A stretch of DNA of 64,000 bases, from the NCBI RefSeq assembly GCF_000527175.1, contig NZ_AZUR01000001.1, positions 1,585,011 through 1,649,010 of the forward strand, read 5' to 3'. Below are positions 34,902 to 43,571 of this stretch, one piece after another. The notes beneath the pieces were generated by a model, which saw only the letters and a list, made by a program, of their open reading frames with translations, was not told where the DNA came from and did not search any database. Source of the DNA: Pseudogulbenkiania sp. MAI-1. Its GTDB lineage: Bacteria; Pseudomonadota; Gammaproteobacteria; Burkholderiales; Chromobacteriaceae. Both the position numbers and the translations under genes were made by a program. Each line of letters starts with the position of its first letter. The stretch's first letter is position 1.

Positions 34902-35690
34902 TCAGGGCGTGCAAAAGCGGAGAATCTCGTGCGCGAAGATATCCGGGGCCTCGATGTGCATGACGTGGCCGATGGCGGGCAGCACGTGCAGCGAGGCGCC
35001 GGGGATGCTGTTGGCAAGAATTTCCGACTGGTAGAGCGGTGTCAGGCGATCCTCGTTGCCGACGATGACGCGGGTGGGGACCCGTATCTCGGCAAGCCAG
35101 GTGCGGGCGTCGTGGCGCTTGACTCCAGCGATCAGGCAGGTGACCGCGGGCCAGTCGACCATGCCGGCGATCATCTTCAACTCCTGAAGCTGGGCGGCAT
35201 TGCCGACCAGGAAGCGGCTGGAGAAGAACCACGGGATGCTCACGTCGTAGCGCAGGTCGAGGCCGCCGGACGCTTCCGCCGCGATCCAGCTGTCGCTGAT
35301 GCGGGCGTTGACCTCGTCCGACCAGGCCAGGGTCGAGGCCAGGAGCAGCCGGTCGATGCATTCCGGGTGACGGTGAGCGAAGTACTGGGCCACCATGCCG
35401 CCGTAGGACAGGCCGGCCAGGTGCACCTTGTCGATCGACAACTGCTGCAGCAGATGCCAGGCCAATTCCGCCTGTTGCTCCAGCAGGTAGACGTCGGCCT
35501 CCGGCTTGTCGCTCAGGCCCTGGCCGAGGAAGTCGAGGCGGAGCAGGCGGTAATGCGCCTCCAGCGGCGGCGCCATCATCGTCCACGCGGCGGTGGACAT
35601 GGTGATGCCGTTGAACAGCACCAGCGTCTTGTCGCCGTGGCCGCTCAGTTCGTAATAGATGCGATGTCCGTTCAGTGTGGCATGAGGCAT
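34902..35690 (-). CDS. Alpha/beta hydrolase (enol-lactonase/esterase type)
   Basis: A 262-residue alpha/beta hydrolase. The oxyanion region is VLFNGITMST, the nucleophile elbow AGLSYGGMV, and the catalytic His lies in AIGHVMHIEAP. Similar proteins include 3-oxoadipate enol-lactonases and non-specific esterases. The start at MPHATLNGHRIYY is preferred over a GTG/ATG 15 nt earlier. It is transcribed with the enoyl-CoA hydratase gene and is divergent from the EAL-GGDEF gene. Confidence 0.8.
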   Translation of the reverse strand: MPHATLNGHRIYYELSGHGDKTLVLFNGITMSTAAWTMMAPPLEAHYRLLRLDFLGQGLSDKPEADVYLLEQQAELAWHLLQQLSIDKVHLAGLSYGGMVAQYFAHRHPECIDRLLLASTLAWSDEVNARISDSWIAAEASGGLDLRYDVSIPWFFSSRFLVGNAAQLQELKMIAGMVDWPAVTCLIAGVKRHDARTWLAEIRVPTRVIVGNEDRLTPLYQSEILANSIPGASLHVLPAIGHVMHIEAPDIFAHEILRFCTP

Positions 35691-35918
35691 GACAGTGCTT
35701 CCCACTGGCGTTATCCAGATTTCATTCTATTCCCAAGATTCGGCCGATGACCAGTTGCAATGCTGGCGGGAGGGGGCGGTCGGCGTGACGAGGTGCGTGC
35801 CAGGGGGAGGGTATCTGCATCGGGAATAATCAGATGGCCATCGTCACGATCCTGTCATCGTTTAACGTTATATTGCACGGCTGTTAAAAAAGCAGTTGCG
35901 CCAGGAAGGCGTTTCATT

Positions 35919-37685
35919 ATGTCGGCTTGCGATCTCTCCCTCTGCCATCAACTGGATGTCATCATCAACGAGCGCCGTCTGTTGCCCGTTTTCCAGCCCA
36001 TCGTTGACATGGAGGAGGGCAGCATCCTGGGCTACGAGGGCTTGATCCGCGGGCCGTCCAACAGCCCGCTGCACTCGCCGGTGAGCCTGTTCGCCGCGGC
36101 GGAACAATGCCGCTCGCTGGTGGCGCTGGACCGCGCCTGCCGCCGGGTCACGGCCGAGGCCTTTGTCGAGCATCAACTGCCCGGCTGCCTGTTCCTCAAT
36201 ATCAGCCCGCAAGCCCTGCTGGCGCCGGAGCACAAGCCGGGCGAGACGCTGGCCTATCTCAACATGCTGGGTCTGCCCAGCGAGTGCATCGTCATCGAAC
36301 TGACCGAAACCCACCCCGATGCCAGCTACCAGGCGTTGCGCGAGGCCGCCAGCCATTACCGCAACAGCGGCTTTCGCATCGCATTGGATGACCTGGGCGA
36401 GGGCTTCTCCAACATGCGGCTGTGGTCGGAGCTGCGCCCCGACGTGGTCAAGCTCGACAAGCATTTCGTTCAGGACATCCAGCATGACCCGCTCAAGGAG
36501 CAGTTCGTGCGCTCGATGGTCGACATCGCGCGCCAGTCCGGTGCGCTGCTGGTGGCCGAGGGTATCGAGACCGTGGCCGAGTTGCGTGTGTTGCGCCGGC
36601 TGGGGGTGCGCTACGGGCAGGGCTATCTGTTCGCCCGGCCGGCGCCGCTGCCGGCACGCGAGGTGCCGTCCGAGGTGCGCTCCCTGCTGTACGCCGACGC
36701 GCGAGAGCGGTTGGGCGGGCCGCGCCAGGCAATAGCGCGCGATCTGCTGGTCGAGGTCATGCCGCTGGAGCAGACGGTGGCGAACGAGGTTGCTTACCGC
36801 TTGTTCGCCGAATCGCCGGAACGCTTCGCCATTCCGGTGGTGAATGAGGGGGTGCCGGTGGGGCTGCTGCGGCGGCATGACTTCCTGGAAAGCTTTTCCC
36901 GCCCCTTCAACCGCGAGCTGTACGGCAAGAAGCCGTGCCGCACGCTGATGGACAAGGAGCCGCTGATCGTCGGCGCCGAGATGGGGGTGCAGGAGCTGTC
37001 CAGCCTGGTGGTGGCGGCCGAACGCCGGCATCTGATCGATGGCTTCATCATCACCGAGAACGGCCGCTACCTCGGCATGGGCACCGGTTTCGACCTGATG
37101 CGCAAGATCACCGAGATGCAGATCTCGGCGGCGCGCTACGCCAACCCGCTGACCGGCCTGCCAGGCAACGTGCCGATCTCCGAATCCATCGACCGCCTGC
37201 TCGACAGCGGCGAGCCTTTCGTCGTCGCCTACGCCGACCTTGACCATTTCAAGCCGTTCAACGATCTCTACGGCTACGCCGCCGGAGACGACCTGATCCG
37301 TCTGCTGGGGAATCTGCTGCAGCAGGTGGCCGATCCGGCCCGCGACCTCGTCGGGCACATCGGTGGCGACGACTTCGTGCTGCTGATGCAGAGCGAGGGC
37401 TGGGAGGCGCGGCTGATGGAGGTGATCGCTTCCTTCGACCGTCAGGTCCAGGCGCATTTCGACGAGGTGCACCGCGAGACGAATGGCTTCGAGGTGACGG
37501 CGCGCAACGGCGAGCTGGCCTTCTTCCCGTTGACCAGTGTGTCGATCGGCGTGCTCCCCGCCGGCAGCGGGCAATTCCTGTCTCATCACGAGGTGTCGCT
37601 GGCCGTGGCCGATGCCAAGAAGATGGCCAAGAAGCAGCTCGGCAGCAGCCTGTTCATCGAGCGGCGGGGCCGTGGCAAGCCCTGA
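35919..37685 (+). CDS. EAL-CBS-GGDEF cyclic-di-GMP protein
   Basis: A 588-residue soluble protein with EAL first, then a CBS-like pair, then GGDEF. EAL residues for catalysis are all present: E40 (EGLIRG), LNIS, ELTE, DDLG, KLD, AEGIET and GQGY, so phosphodiesterase activity is plausible. The GGDEF site is GGDDF (about residues 482-486) with DLDHFKPFND; the inhibitory RxxD is replaced by PARD. CBS modules usually bind adenine nucleotides. Start at 35919 with CCAGGAAGG upstream; followed by a terminator. Confidence 0.88.
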   Translation: MSACDLSLCHQLDVIINERRLLPVFQPIVDMEEGSILGYEGLIRGPSNSPLHSPVSLFAAAEQCRSLVALDRACRRVTAEAFVEHQLPGCLFLNISPQALLAPEHKPGETLAYLNMLGLPSECIVIELTETHPDASYQALREAASHYRNSGFRIALDDLGEGFSNMRLWSELRPDVVKLDKHFVQDIQHDPLKEQFVRSMVDIARQSGALLVAEGIETVAELRVLRRLGVRYGQGYLFARPAPLPAREVPSEVRSLLYADARERLGGPRQAIARDLLVEVMPLEQTVANEVAYRLFAESPERFAIPVVNEGVPVGLLRRHDFLESFSRPFNRELYGKKPCRTLMDKEPLIVGAEMGVQELSSLVVAAERRHLIDGFIITENGRYLGMGTGFDLMRKITEMQISAARYANPLTGLPGNVPISESIDRLLDSGEPFVVAYADLDHFKPFNDLYGYAAGDDLIRLLGNLLQQVADPARDLVGHIGGDDFVLLMQSEGWEARLMEVIASFDRQVQAHFDEVHRETNGFEVTARNGELAFFPLTSVSIGVLPAGSGQFLSHHEVSLAVADAKKMAKKQLGSSLFIERRGRGKP

Positions 37686-37714
37686 GCGATGTGCTTGATA
37701 GTTAAACAAGACCG

Positions 37715-37739
37715 ACCGGCGCTCGCCGGTTTTTTATTT
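37715..37739 (+). terminator. Terminator after the EAL-GGDEF gene
   Basis: ACCGGC and GCCGGT pair around GCTC and run into TTTTTTATTT. The region 37740-37912 up to the integrase shows no gene. Confidence 0.75.
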
Positions 37740-37912
37740 CACCATGACTCCAGCCCGGCACTTCGCTGGACTACGCCAAGGCTAGATACAGCAGGTTTAT
37801 CAATAACTTAGGCGAGTTCATCATATGCCGGTGCTTTCTGAAACTTGACCCGACTTCCTGTCTGCTGGCCCCTAGAAGGCTCCTGGGAACCGGGTCTTTC
37901 CGAGGAGTCATC

Positions 37913-38790
37913 GTGGCAAAAATCAAGCTCACCAAGTCCGCTGTCGATGCGGCACAACCACAGGCGCAGGCCGTCGAACTCCGGGATACGCTGGTACCCG
38001 GCTTCTTGTGCAAGATTACCCCGTCGGGCCGCAAGGTGTTCATGCTCCAGTACCGGACGAACGCCGGCGAGCGCCGCAAGCCTGCCTTGGGCCAGTACGG
38101 GGAACTGACCGTCGACCAGGCCCGCTCGCTCGCACAGGAATGGCTGGCCCAGGTACGCCGGGGTGGTGATCCCGGCGCAGCCAAGGCGGAAGCTCGCAAA
38201 GCGCCCACCGTCGAGGAGTTGTGCAAGAAGTTCATGGAGGATCACTCCAAAAAGCGCAACAAGCCCAGCACCCGAGTCGGCTATCAAGGCGTCATCGACC
38301 GCTGCATCATCCCGCTGCTGGGTCGCAAGAAGGTCCACGACGTGAAGCGCCCTGACATTGCCGGGCTGATGGAAAAGCTTTCGTACAAGCAGACCGAGGC
38401 GAACAAAGCGTTTAGTATCCTGCGCAAGATGTTCAACTTGGCTGAGGTGTGGGGCTATCGACCTGACGGTACCAATCCTTGCCGCCATGTCCCGATGTTC
38501 CCTGCCGGCAAGTCCACCCACCTCATCAGCGACGAGGACATGGGCAAGCTGTTCCGGCAGCTTGACAAAATCGAGGCCGAGGGACTGGAGAACTACGTCA
38601 TCCCGTTGGCGATCCGCCTGCAATTCGAGTTTGCCGGCCGCCGTGGCGAAATCGTCTCGCTCGAATGGGAATGGATCGATCTGGAAAACCGCCGCGTCGT
38701 CTGGCCCGACAGCAAGACCGGCGGCATGTCCAAGCCCATAAGCGAGGAAGCCTACCGGCTGCTTTCGACAGCGCCGAGGCAGGAAGGTGG
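37913..38790 (+). pseudogene. int: Tyrosine integrase, truncated by IS3 insertion
   Basis: About 290 residues of a P4/DUF4102-type integrase. The arm-binding N-terminal domain (AKIKLTKSAVDAAQP, then LRDTLVPGFLCKITPSG) and the core-binding domain are complete; the catalytic domain has only the first arginine (FAGRRGEIVSLEW) and stops at 'STAPRQEG' where the IS begins. The HxxR and tyrosine are missing, so it cannot recombine. GTG start with GAGGAG upstream. Confidence 0.85.
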
Positions 38791-38848
38791 GGTAGCCTGA
38801 TTCCCGCGGACAGTTCCGATTGTTACCATTGACAATCGGGAGTGTGAA

Positions 38849-39157
38849 ATGAAGACCAGAAAGACATATCCAGTAGAGTTCCGTTCTGAGGCGGTAAAGC
38901 TGGTACTTGAGCAAGGGCTCAGCCTTGAAGGGGCGGCCAGGCGGCTGGGTATCCCCAAGGGTACATTGGCTAACTGGGTTGTAGCGGCGAGGTCTGGCGG
39001 TGACCAACCGGCGCCGGGGGCGCGCAGTGTCACGGAGCTGGAAGCAGAGAACGCCAAGCTGCGCAAGGAGTTGGCAGAGGCACGCCTGGAGCGAGACGTC
39101 ATAAAAAAAGCTGCAGCGTACTTTGCTCAGGCATCACTGCCCGGTACGCGTGGATAG
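38849..39157 (+). CDS. IS3 family OrfA (transposase HTH subunit)
   Basis: A 102-residue protein. The N-terminal HTH (YPVEFRSEAVKLVLEQG, then LEGAARRLGIPKGTLANWV) binds the IS ends, and a leucine-zipper-like helix follows (ELEAENAKLRKELAEARLE). A run of seven A at 39103-39109, read ATA AAA AAA G, is the expected -1 slippage site that makes the OrfAB fusion transposase. Confidence 0.88.
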   Translation: MKTRKTYPVEFRSEAVKLVLEQGLSLEGAARRLGIPKGTLANWVVAARSGGDQPAPGARSVTELEAENAKLRKELAEARLERDVIKKAAAYFAQASLPGTRG

Positions 39158-39180
39158 AAGAGCACCGAAACCTATTCCCG

Positions 39181-40014
39181 GTGGTGGTGGCCTGCCGGGT
39201 TCTAGCGGTGTCCCGTGCTGGGTACTATGGCTGGCGTGGACGTTCTCCATCTGAGCGAGAACAAGAGGACGAGCGGCTGAAAGTGGCGATCCGGGCGGCA
39301 CATGCCAAAACACGGGAAACCTATGGCGTACGCCGTTTGCAGCCAGAACTGGCGGCGATGGGCTTTGAGGCCGGGCGTGATCGCATCGACCGTTTACGAC
39401 GCCAGATAGGCATCCGGTGCCGGCAGAAGCGCAAGTTCAAGGCGACCACCAATTCGGCCCACTCGTTGCCGGTCGCGGAGAATGTCTTGGGTCAGGTGTT
39501 CGAGCCGACCCGCCCGAATCAGGTCTGGACGGGTGATATAACGTACATCCCGACGGACGAGGGCTGGCTGTACCTAGCGGCACTGAAGGATGTGTTTAGC
39601 TGCGAGATCGTTGGCTATGCGATGGGCGCGCGGATGACGACCGAACTGGTCAGCAAGGCGCTGTTCCGGGCGGTCCAGCACCAGCGGCCGCCGGCCGGCT
39701 TGATCCACCATACGGATCGTGGCAGCCAATACTGCGCCAAGGCCTACGGGGATTTGCTGACGCAGTTCAGGATGCATAGCTCGATGTCACGCAAGGGGAA
39801 CTGTTTCGACAATGCGCCGATAGAGAGCTTCTGGGGAACGTTGAAGAACGAGCTCGTCCACCATCGCCGTTACGCAACGCGGGCGGAGGCGGAGGCATCG
39901 ATCAGGGAGTACATCGAAATCTTCTATAACCGCCAACGCCGTCACTCGCGGCTTGGCTACTTGGCGCCGGCTGAATTTACCCGGAGGTACTGGAATTCAG
40001 CCAAGGCCGCTTGA
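39181..40014 (+). CDS. IS3 family OrfB (DDE transposase)
   Basis: A 277-residue retroviral-integrase-type transposase. The HTH_21 region (KTRETYGVRRLQPELAAMG) precedes the rve core with the triad in TGDITYIPT, HHTDRGSQYC and NAPIESFWGTLKNE. It is in the -1 frame relative to OrfA and stays open upstream to the slippery site, so the active form is probably the OrfAB fusion. No inactivating change is seen. Confidence 0.9.
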   Translation: MVVACRVLAVSRAGYYGWRGRSPSEREQEDERLKVAIRAAHAKTRETYGVRRLQPELAAMGFEAGRDRIDRLRRQIGIRCRQKRKFKATTNSAHSLPVAENVLGQVFEPTRPNQVWTGDITYIPTDEGWLYLAALKDVFSCEIVGYAMGARMTTELVSKALFRAVQHQRPPAGLIHHTDRGSQYCAKAYGDLLTQFRMHSSMSRKGNCFDNAPIESFWGTLKNELVHHRRYATRAEAEASIREYIEIFYNRQRRHSRLGYLAPAEFTRRYWNSAKAA

Positions 40015-40047
40015 ATCGGAGCTGTCCGCTCTTGCCAGGACACCCCA

Positions 40048-40614
40048 GTACCCCTGTCGCAGCAGATCAAAGGGCTGCACGACGATCTGTACGACATAGG
40101 ATTTGCCCAGTTGGATGAGACTGGTGACGGACTTATTGTGGAACCCGTATGGCATGACCCATTGATGGTGGCAGTTCCCGCACGTCACCCCTTACTGGCC
40201 TACAAGCATGTGCCTCTGGATGAAGTGCTGCGCTACCCCTTGGCACTCGCGGATTCGAACACATGCGAGGGACACGCACGTCAAATCGAACGCGTGCTGC
40301 GCCAAGTAAACCAGGAGCCGCTGATCGCCGAACGAGTCGCATCTTTCGACTTGATGATGGCGTTGGTGTCCGCTGGCTTTGCGCTGGGACTGGCTGGCGC
40401 TTCTCATATAGCTCCGAACCGAGACCTAAGTGTCGTAGCACGACCTCTGGCCGGTGGCCCTCACATGCTCACGACTTACCTTCTGCGTGTGGGGGCGGAA
40501 CCGTCGGACGTTCTGGCCCGCTTCATCGAACGGGTCTATGCCGTTGAACCACCAAATGGAAAAACATCTGCTGCACGAGTGAAACCAGATCCGTCGGAGG
40601 AAATCGAGCCATGA
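40048..40614 (+). pseudogene. LysR regulator, C-terminal remnant
   Basis: The frame begins exactly at the right IS end: VPLSQQIKGLHDDLYDIGFA, then LMVAVPARHPLLAYK, LRYPLAL and GFALGLAGAS. This is the effector-binding domain of a LysR protein; the HTH and linker are gone. LysR genes lie upstream of traG in Tn4371-type elements and are thought to control transfer. The stop overlaps the eexN start (ATGA). A GTG or ATG internal start could still give an orphan domain. Confidence 0.8.
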
Positions 40615-40886
40615 AGAAGATCATCCCGCTTTTGCTTGCCGCAATACTGGTAGCTTGCGGCAAATCCGAACCGATCGCGACGACCAGTACGTACAGTCCG
40701 ACCGAAACGGTCGACTCGCTCACCGCTAATCCAGAGCGATTGAAGGCATTGCGCCAGCAGTGCAAGACCGACCGTGCGAAGCTCGGCGACGAACTCTGTA
40801 ATCGAGTCGCCGAAGCGACGAACCGACGTTTTCTTGGCGACGGCAAAACACCCTATACGCCGCCAAAGGAACCTCCCAAGTTTTGA
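40611..40886 (+). CDS. eexN: EexN-like entry-exclusion lipoprotein
   Basis: A 91-residue lipoprotein. The signal peptide ends in a lipobox ILVACG (Cys near residue 17), and the conserved part reads VDSLTANPERLKALRQQCK, then GDELCNRVAEATNRRFLGDG with two cysteines. EexN proteins in IncP/Tn4371-like systems block redundant conjugative entry into the host. GGAGG lies upstream of the ATG. A terminator follows. Confidence 0.85.
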   Translation: MKKIIPLLLAAILVACGKSEPIATTSTYSPTETVDSLTANPERLKALRQQCKTDRAKLGDELCNRVAEATNRRFLGDGKTPYTPPKEPPKF

Positions 40887-40927
40887 TTTGGGGCGACTCG
40901 CAAAAAAACTGCATTTATTTTCTCGAT

Positions 40928-40960
40928 ACGCCGTAGCGCGCCATCGCCTGCGGCGTTTTT
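40928..40960 (+). terminator. Terminator after eexN
   Basis: ACGCCGTAG pairs with CTGCGGCGT (one G-U) around 11 nt and leads into TTTTT. Confidence 0.7.
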
Positions 40961-41059
40961 ATTGGCTTTCCCCCTACTTGAATTAATGCTTTCTGAGGCA
41001 TCTTTGTCCCGATAACGGTCTTTGACCGGCCTTGTTCTGACCACGATCCTGATGACAAC

Positions 41060-41079
41060 GGCACGTCTTCGTGCCTTTT
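41060..41079 (+). terminator. Second terminator or attenuator in front of traG
   Basis: GGCACG-TCTT-CGTGCC is followed by TTTT, ending 28 nt before the traG start. Standing so close to the gene, it may act as an attenuator of the transfer operon. Confidence 0.6.
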
Positions 41080-41106
41080 GCCACATGGGAGAAATCGGAG
41101 GCCAGA

Positions 41107-43110
41107 ATGCAAGGTCAAGGTGTGCTGTTCGGGCAGATCGCCGTTGTTTTCGGCATTGTGATCGCCGGTGTGTGGAGTGCCACACAATGGACCGCCGCCG
41201 TCCTGGGCTATCAACTACGCCTTGGCTCGCCCTGGTTCGATTTCTTCGGCACGCCGGTCTATCACCCCTGGCGGCTGTTCGAGTGGTGGTTCTTCTTCGA
41301 TGCCTACGCGCCGCATGTCTTCGACATCGGTGGCGCGATCGCGGGCGCCAGTGGTTTGGTCGCCGTGCTGGTTGCCATCGGTATGTCGGTGTGGCGTTCG
41401 CGGCAATCGAAACTGGTCACGACCTATGGCTCTGCGCGCTGGGCCGATGCTGCGGACATACGCAAAGCCGGGCTGAATCAGCCAACCGGCGTTTTTCTCG
41501 GGCTGCATGACGGCCAGTACCTGCGGCACGAAGGACCGGAACACGTCCTGACCTTTGCTCCGACGCGCTCTGGCAAGGGCGTCGGTCTCGTGGTGCCAAC
41601 GCTTCTTTCCTGGCCCGCGTCCACCGTGGTCCACGACATCAAGGGCGAGAATTGGTCCATCACCGCCGGCTGGCGTTCGCGCTTTTCGCACTGCCTGCTG
41701 TTCAACCCCACCGATCCCAAGTCGGCCGCCTACAACCCGCTGCTGGAGGTCCGGCGCGGCGCGCATGAAGTGCGCGACGTGCAGAACATCGCCGACATCC
41801 TGGTGGACCCGGAAGGCGCGCTGGAGCGCCGCAACCATTGGGAAAAGACTTCGCACGCCTTACTGGTCGGCGCCATCCTCCACGTCCTCTATGCCGGCGA
41901 GGACAAGACGCTACGCGGCGTCGCCAACTTCCTGTCCGACCCGGCATGCCCGTTCGAGCTGACGTTGCATCGGATGATGACGACGCGGCACCTCGGTGAC
42001 ACGCCTCATCCTGTCGTTGCCTCGGCCGCACGCGAAGTGCTCAACAAGAGCGACAACGAGCGTTCGGGCGTGCTGTCCACGGCCATGTCCTTCCTCGGCC
42101 TGTACCGCGACCCCACGGTGGCCGAAGTCACCTCGCGTTGCGACTGGCGCATCGCCGACCTGATTTCGGCAGAGCATCCGGTATCGCTGTACCTGGTTGT
42201 GCCGCCTTCGGACATCAGCCGCACCAAGCCGCTAGTGCGGCTGATCCTCAACCAGATCGGCCGGCGCCTGACCGAATCGCTGGACGGCAGCGACGGCATC
42301 GCACGCCGCCACAAGCTGCTGTTGATGCTCGACGAGTTCCCGGCCCTTGGCCGACTCGATTTCTTCGAAACGGCCCTGGCATTCATGGCCGGCTATGGCA
42401 TTCGCAGCTTCCTGATCGCGCAGTCGCTCAACCAGATCGACAAGGCCTACGGCCAGAACCATTCCATCCTCGACAACTGCCATGTGCGGGTGACGTTCGC
42501 CACCAACGATGAACGCACCGCCAAGCGCATCTCCGAAACGCTCGGCACCGCCACCGAGCTGCGCGCGCAGCGCAACTACGCCGGGCACCGGCTCGCACCG
42601 TGGCTGGGGCACCTGATGGTGTCGCGGCAAGAGACTGCGCGGCCACTGCTCACCCCAGGCGAGGTGATGCAGCTTCCGCCCGACGAGGCCGTGGTGATGG
42701 TGTCCAGCGTGGCGCCGATCAGGGCCAAGAAGCTGCGCTACTACGCCGACGCGAACTTCAAGCGGCGCGTACTGCCGCCGCCCGCGCTCGCGGCGGGGCG
42801 CTACGCCGATGCACCGCCTCGGCAGCCTGACGACTGGAGTGGTCTGGCGATCCCCTCCGTACCAATCGCACCCGTCTGCACGGCCTCGACCGACGGCGAA
42901 GCCGGCAACACCGATGACGGTGGACCGCGCCGTCAGCCAGAGCTATCCGAAGTCGCCGAGTACCACCCCGAACAGGAACCTGCCAGCAACGACCTGGCGC
43001 TGCTCGATGACGACGACTTGCCGCTGCCGCTTCCCCGCCAGCTCGACCCGGCCATGCAACGCACGGCCCGGCTGGCATCCCTCGATCCTGACGACGGAAT
43101 CCAGCTATGA
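41107..43110 (+). CDS. traG: Type IV coupling protein TraG/VirD4
   Basis: A 667-residue membrane ATPase that links the relaxosome to the transfer channel. Two N-terminal membrane helices (about residues 8-28 and 76-98) precede the nucleotide domain with Walker A APTRSGKGVGLV and Walker B LLMLDEFPALGRLD. The C-terminal tail from about residue 575 is Pro/Asp-rich. Start at MQGQGVLF with CGGAGG upstream. It heads the transfer operon, overlapping the next gene by 4 nt. Confidence 0.92.
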   Translation: MQGQGVLFGQIAVVFGIVIAGVWSATQWTAAVLGYQLRLGSPWFDFFGTPVYHPWRLFEWWFFFDAYAPHVFDIGGAIAGASGLVAVLVAIGMSVWRSRQSKLVTTYGSARWADAADIRKAGLNQPTGVFLGLHDGQYLRHEGPEHVLTFAPTRSGKGVGLVVPTLLSWPASTVVHDIKGENWSITAGWRSRFSHCLLFNPTDPKSAAYNPLLEVRRGAHEVRDVQNIADILVDPEGALERRNHWEKTSHALLVGAILHVLYAGEDKTLRGVANFLSDPACPFELTLHRMMTTRHLGDTPHPVVASAAREVLNKSDNERSGVLSTAMSFLGLYRDPTVAEVTSRCDWRIADLISAEHPVSLYLVVPPSDISRTKPLVRLILNQIGRRLTESLDGSDGIARRHKLLLMLDEFPALGRLDFFETALAFMAGYGIRSFLIAQSLNQIDKAYGQNHSILDNCHVRVTFATNDERTAKRISETLGTATELRAQRNYAGHRLAPWLGHLMVSRQETARPLLTPGEVMQLPPDEAVVMVSSVAPIRAKKLRYYADANFKRRVLPPPALAAGRYADAPPRQPDDWSGLAIPSVPIAPVCTASTDGEAGNTDDGGPRRQPELSEVAEYHPEQEPASNDLALLDDDDLPLPLPRQLDPAMQRTARLASLDPDDGIQL

Positions 43111-43571
43111 GCCAATACCGCCTCAACCTGTTCATTCCGCCCGAACATGCCAAGCGCCTGGACGAGCTGGCTGCCAAGAAAGGCGTGTCCAAGTCGTCCA
43201 TCGTCGCGGCGGCGCTGGCGTCCTGGTTGTCGCCCGATGCGGGCGATCAGCGCGAGGCGGCCATCGCCAAGCGACTGGACCGGCTGTCGCGGCAGTTCGA
43301 GCGGCTGGAGCGCGATCAGAACATCGAGATCGAGACGCTGGCGCTATTTGTTCGCTACTTCCTGACCGTCAGCACGCCGGTTCCCGAGGCTCACCAGGAA
43401 GCGGCCCGCGCCCAAGGCAAGGCGCGCTTCGAGCAGTTCGTCGAACAGCTCGGCCGTCACCTGTTGCGTGGGCGCAGTCTGGTGCGCGACGTGGTGGAGG
43501 AGCTTCAACCCGATTCTGCGCGACTGGACGAAGCGGCGGCGCAGGTTGAAGTCCAGGAGCGCGCCTCATGA
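43107..43571 (+). CDS. CopG/ribbon-helix-helix family protein of the transfer operon
   Basis: A 154-residue protein. The N-terminus (YRLNLFIPPEHAKRLDELA, then KGVSKSSIVAAALASWL) is a ribbon-helix-helix domain; the rest is a charged helical region (RLDRLSRQFERLERDQNIE). It is regularly placed between traG and trbB in Tn4371-family elements and may autoregulate the operon or act in relaxosome assembly. ATGA overlaps join it to both neighbours. Confidence 0.8.
   Translation: MSQYRLNLFIPPEHAKRLDELAAKKGVSKSSIVAAALASWLSPDAGDQREAAIAKRLDRLSRQFERLERDQNIEIETLALFVRYFLTVSTPVPEAHQEAARAQGKARFEQFVEQLGRHLLRGRSLVRDVVEELQPDSARLDEAAAQVEVQERAS

Larger units (their letters stand above)
38788..40047 (+). mobile_element. 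Complete IS3-family insertion sequence
   Basis: A 1260-bp element with 34-bp imperfect inverted ends: TGGGGT..CCTG......GCGGACAG.TCCGATT reads inward at 38788 and, complemented, at 40047. It carries orfA and orfB joined by a -1 frameshift. No 3-4 bp target duplication is seen: the left flank ends AAGG and the right flank begins GTAC. The genes on the two sides are different broken genes (integrase and LysR). Confidence 0.88.
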
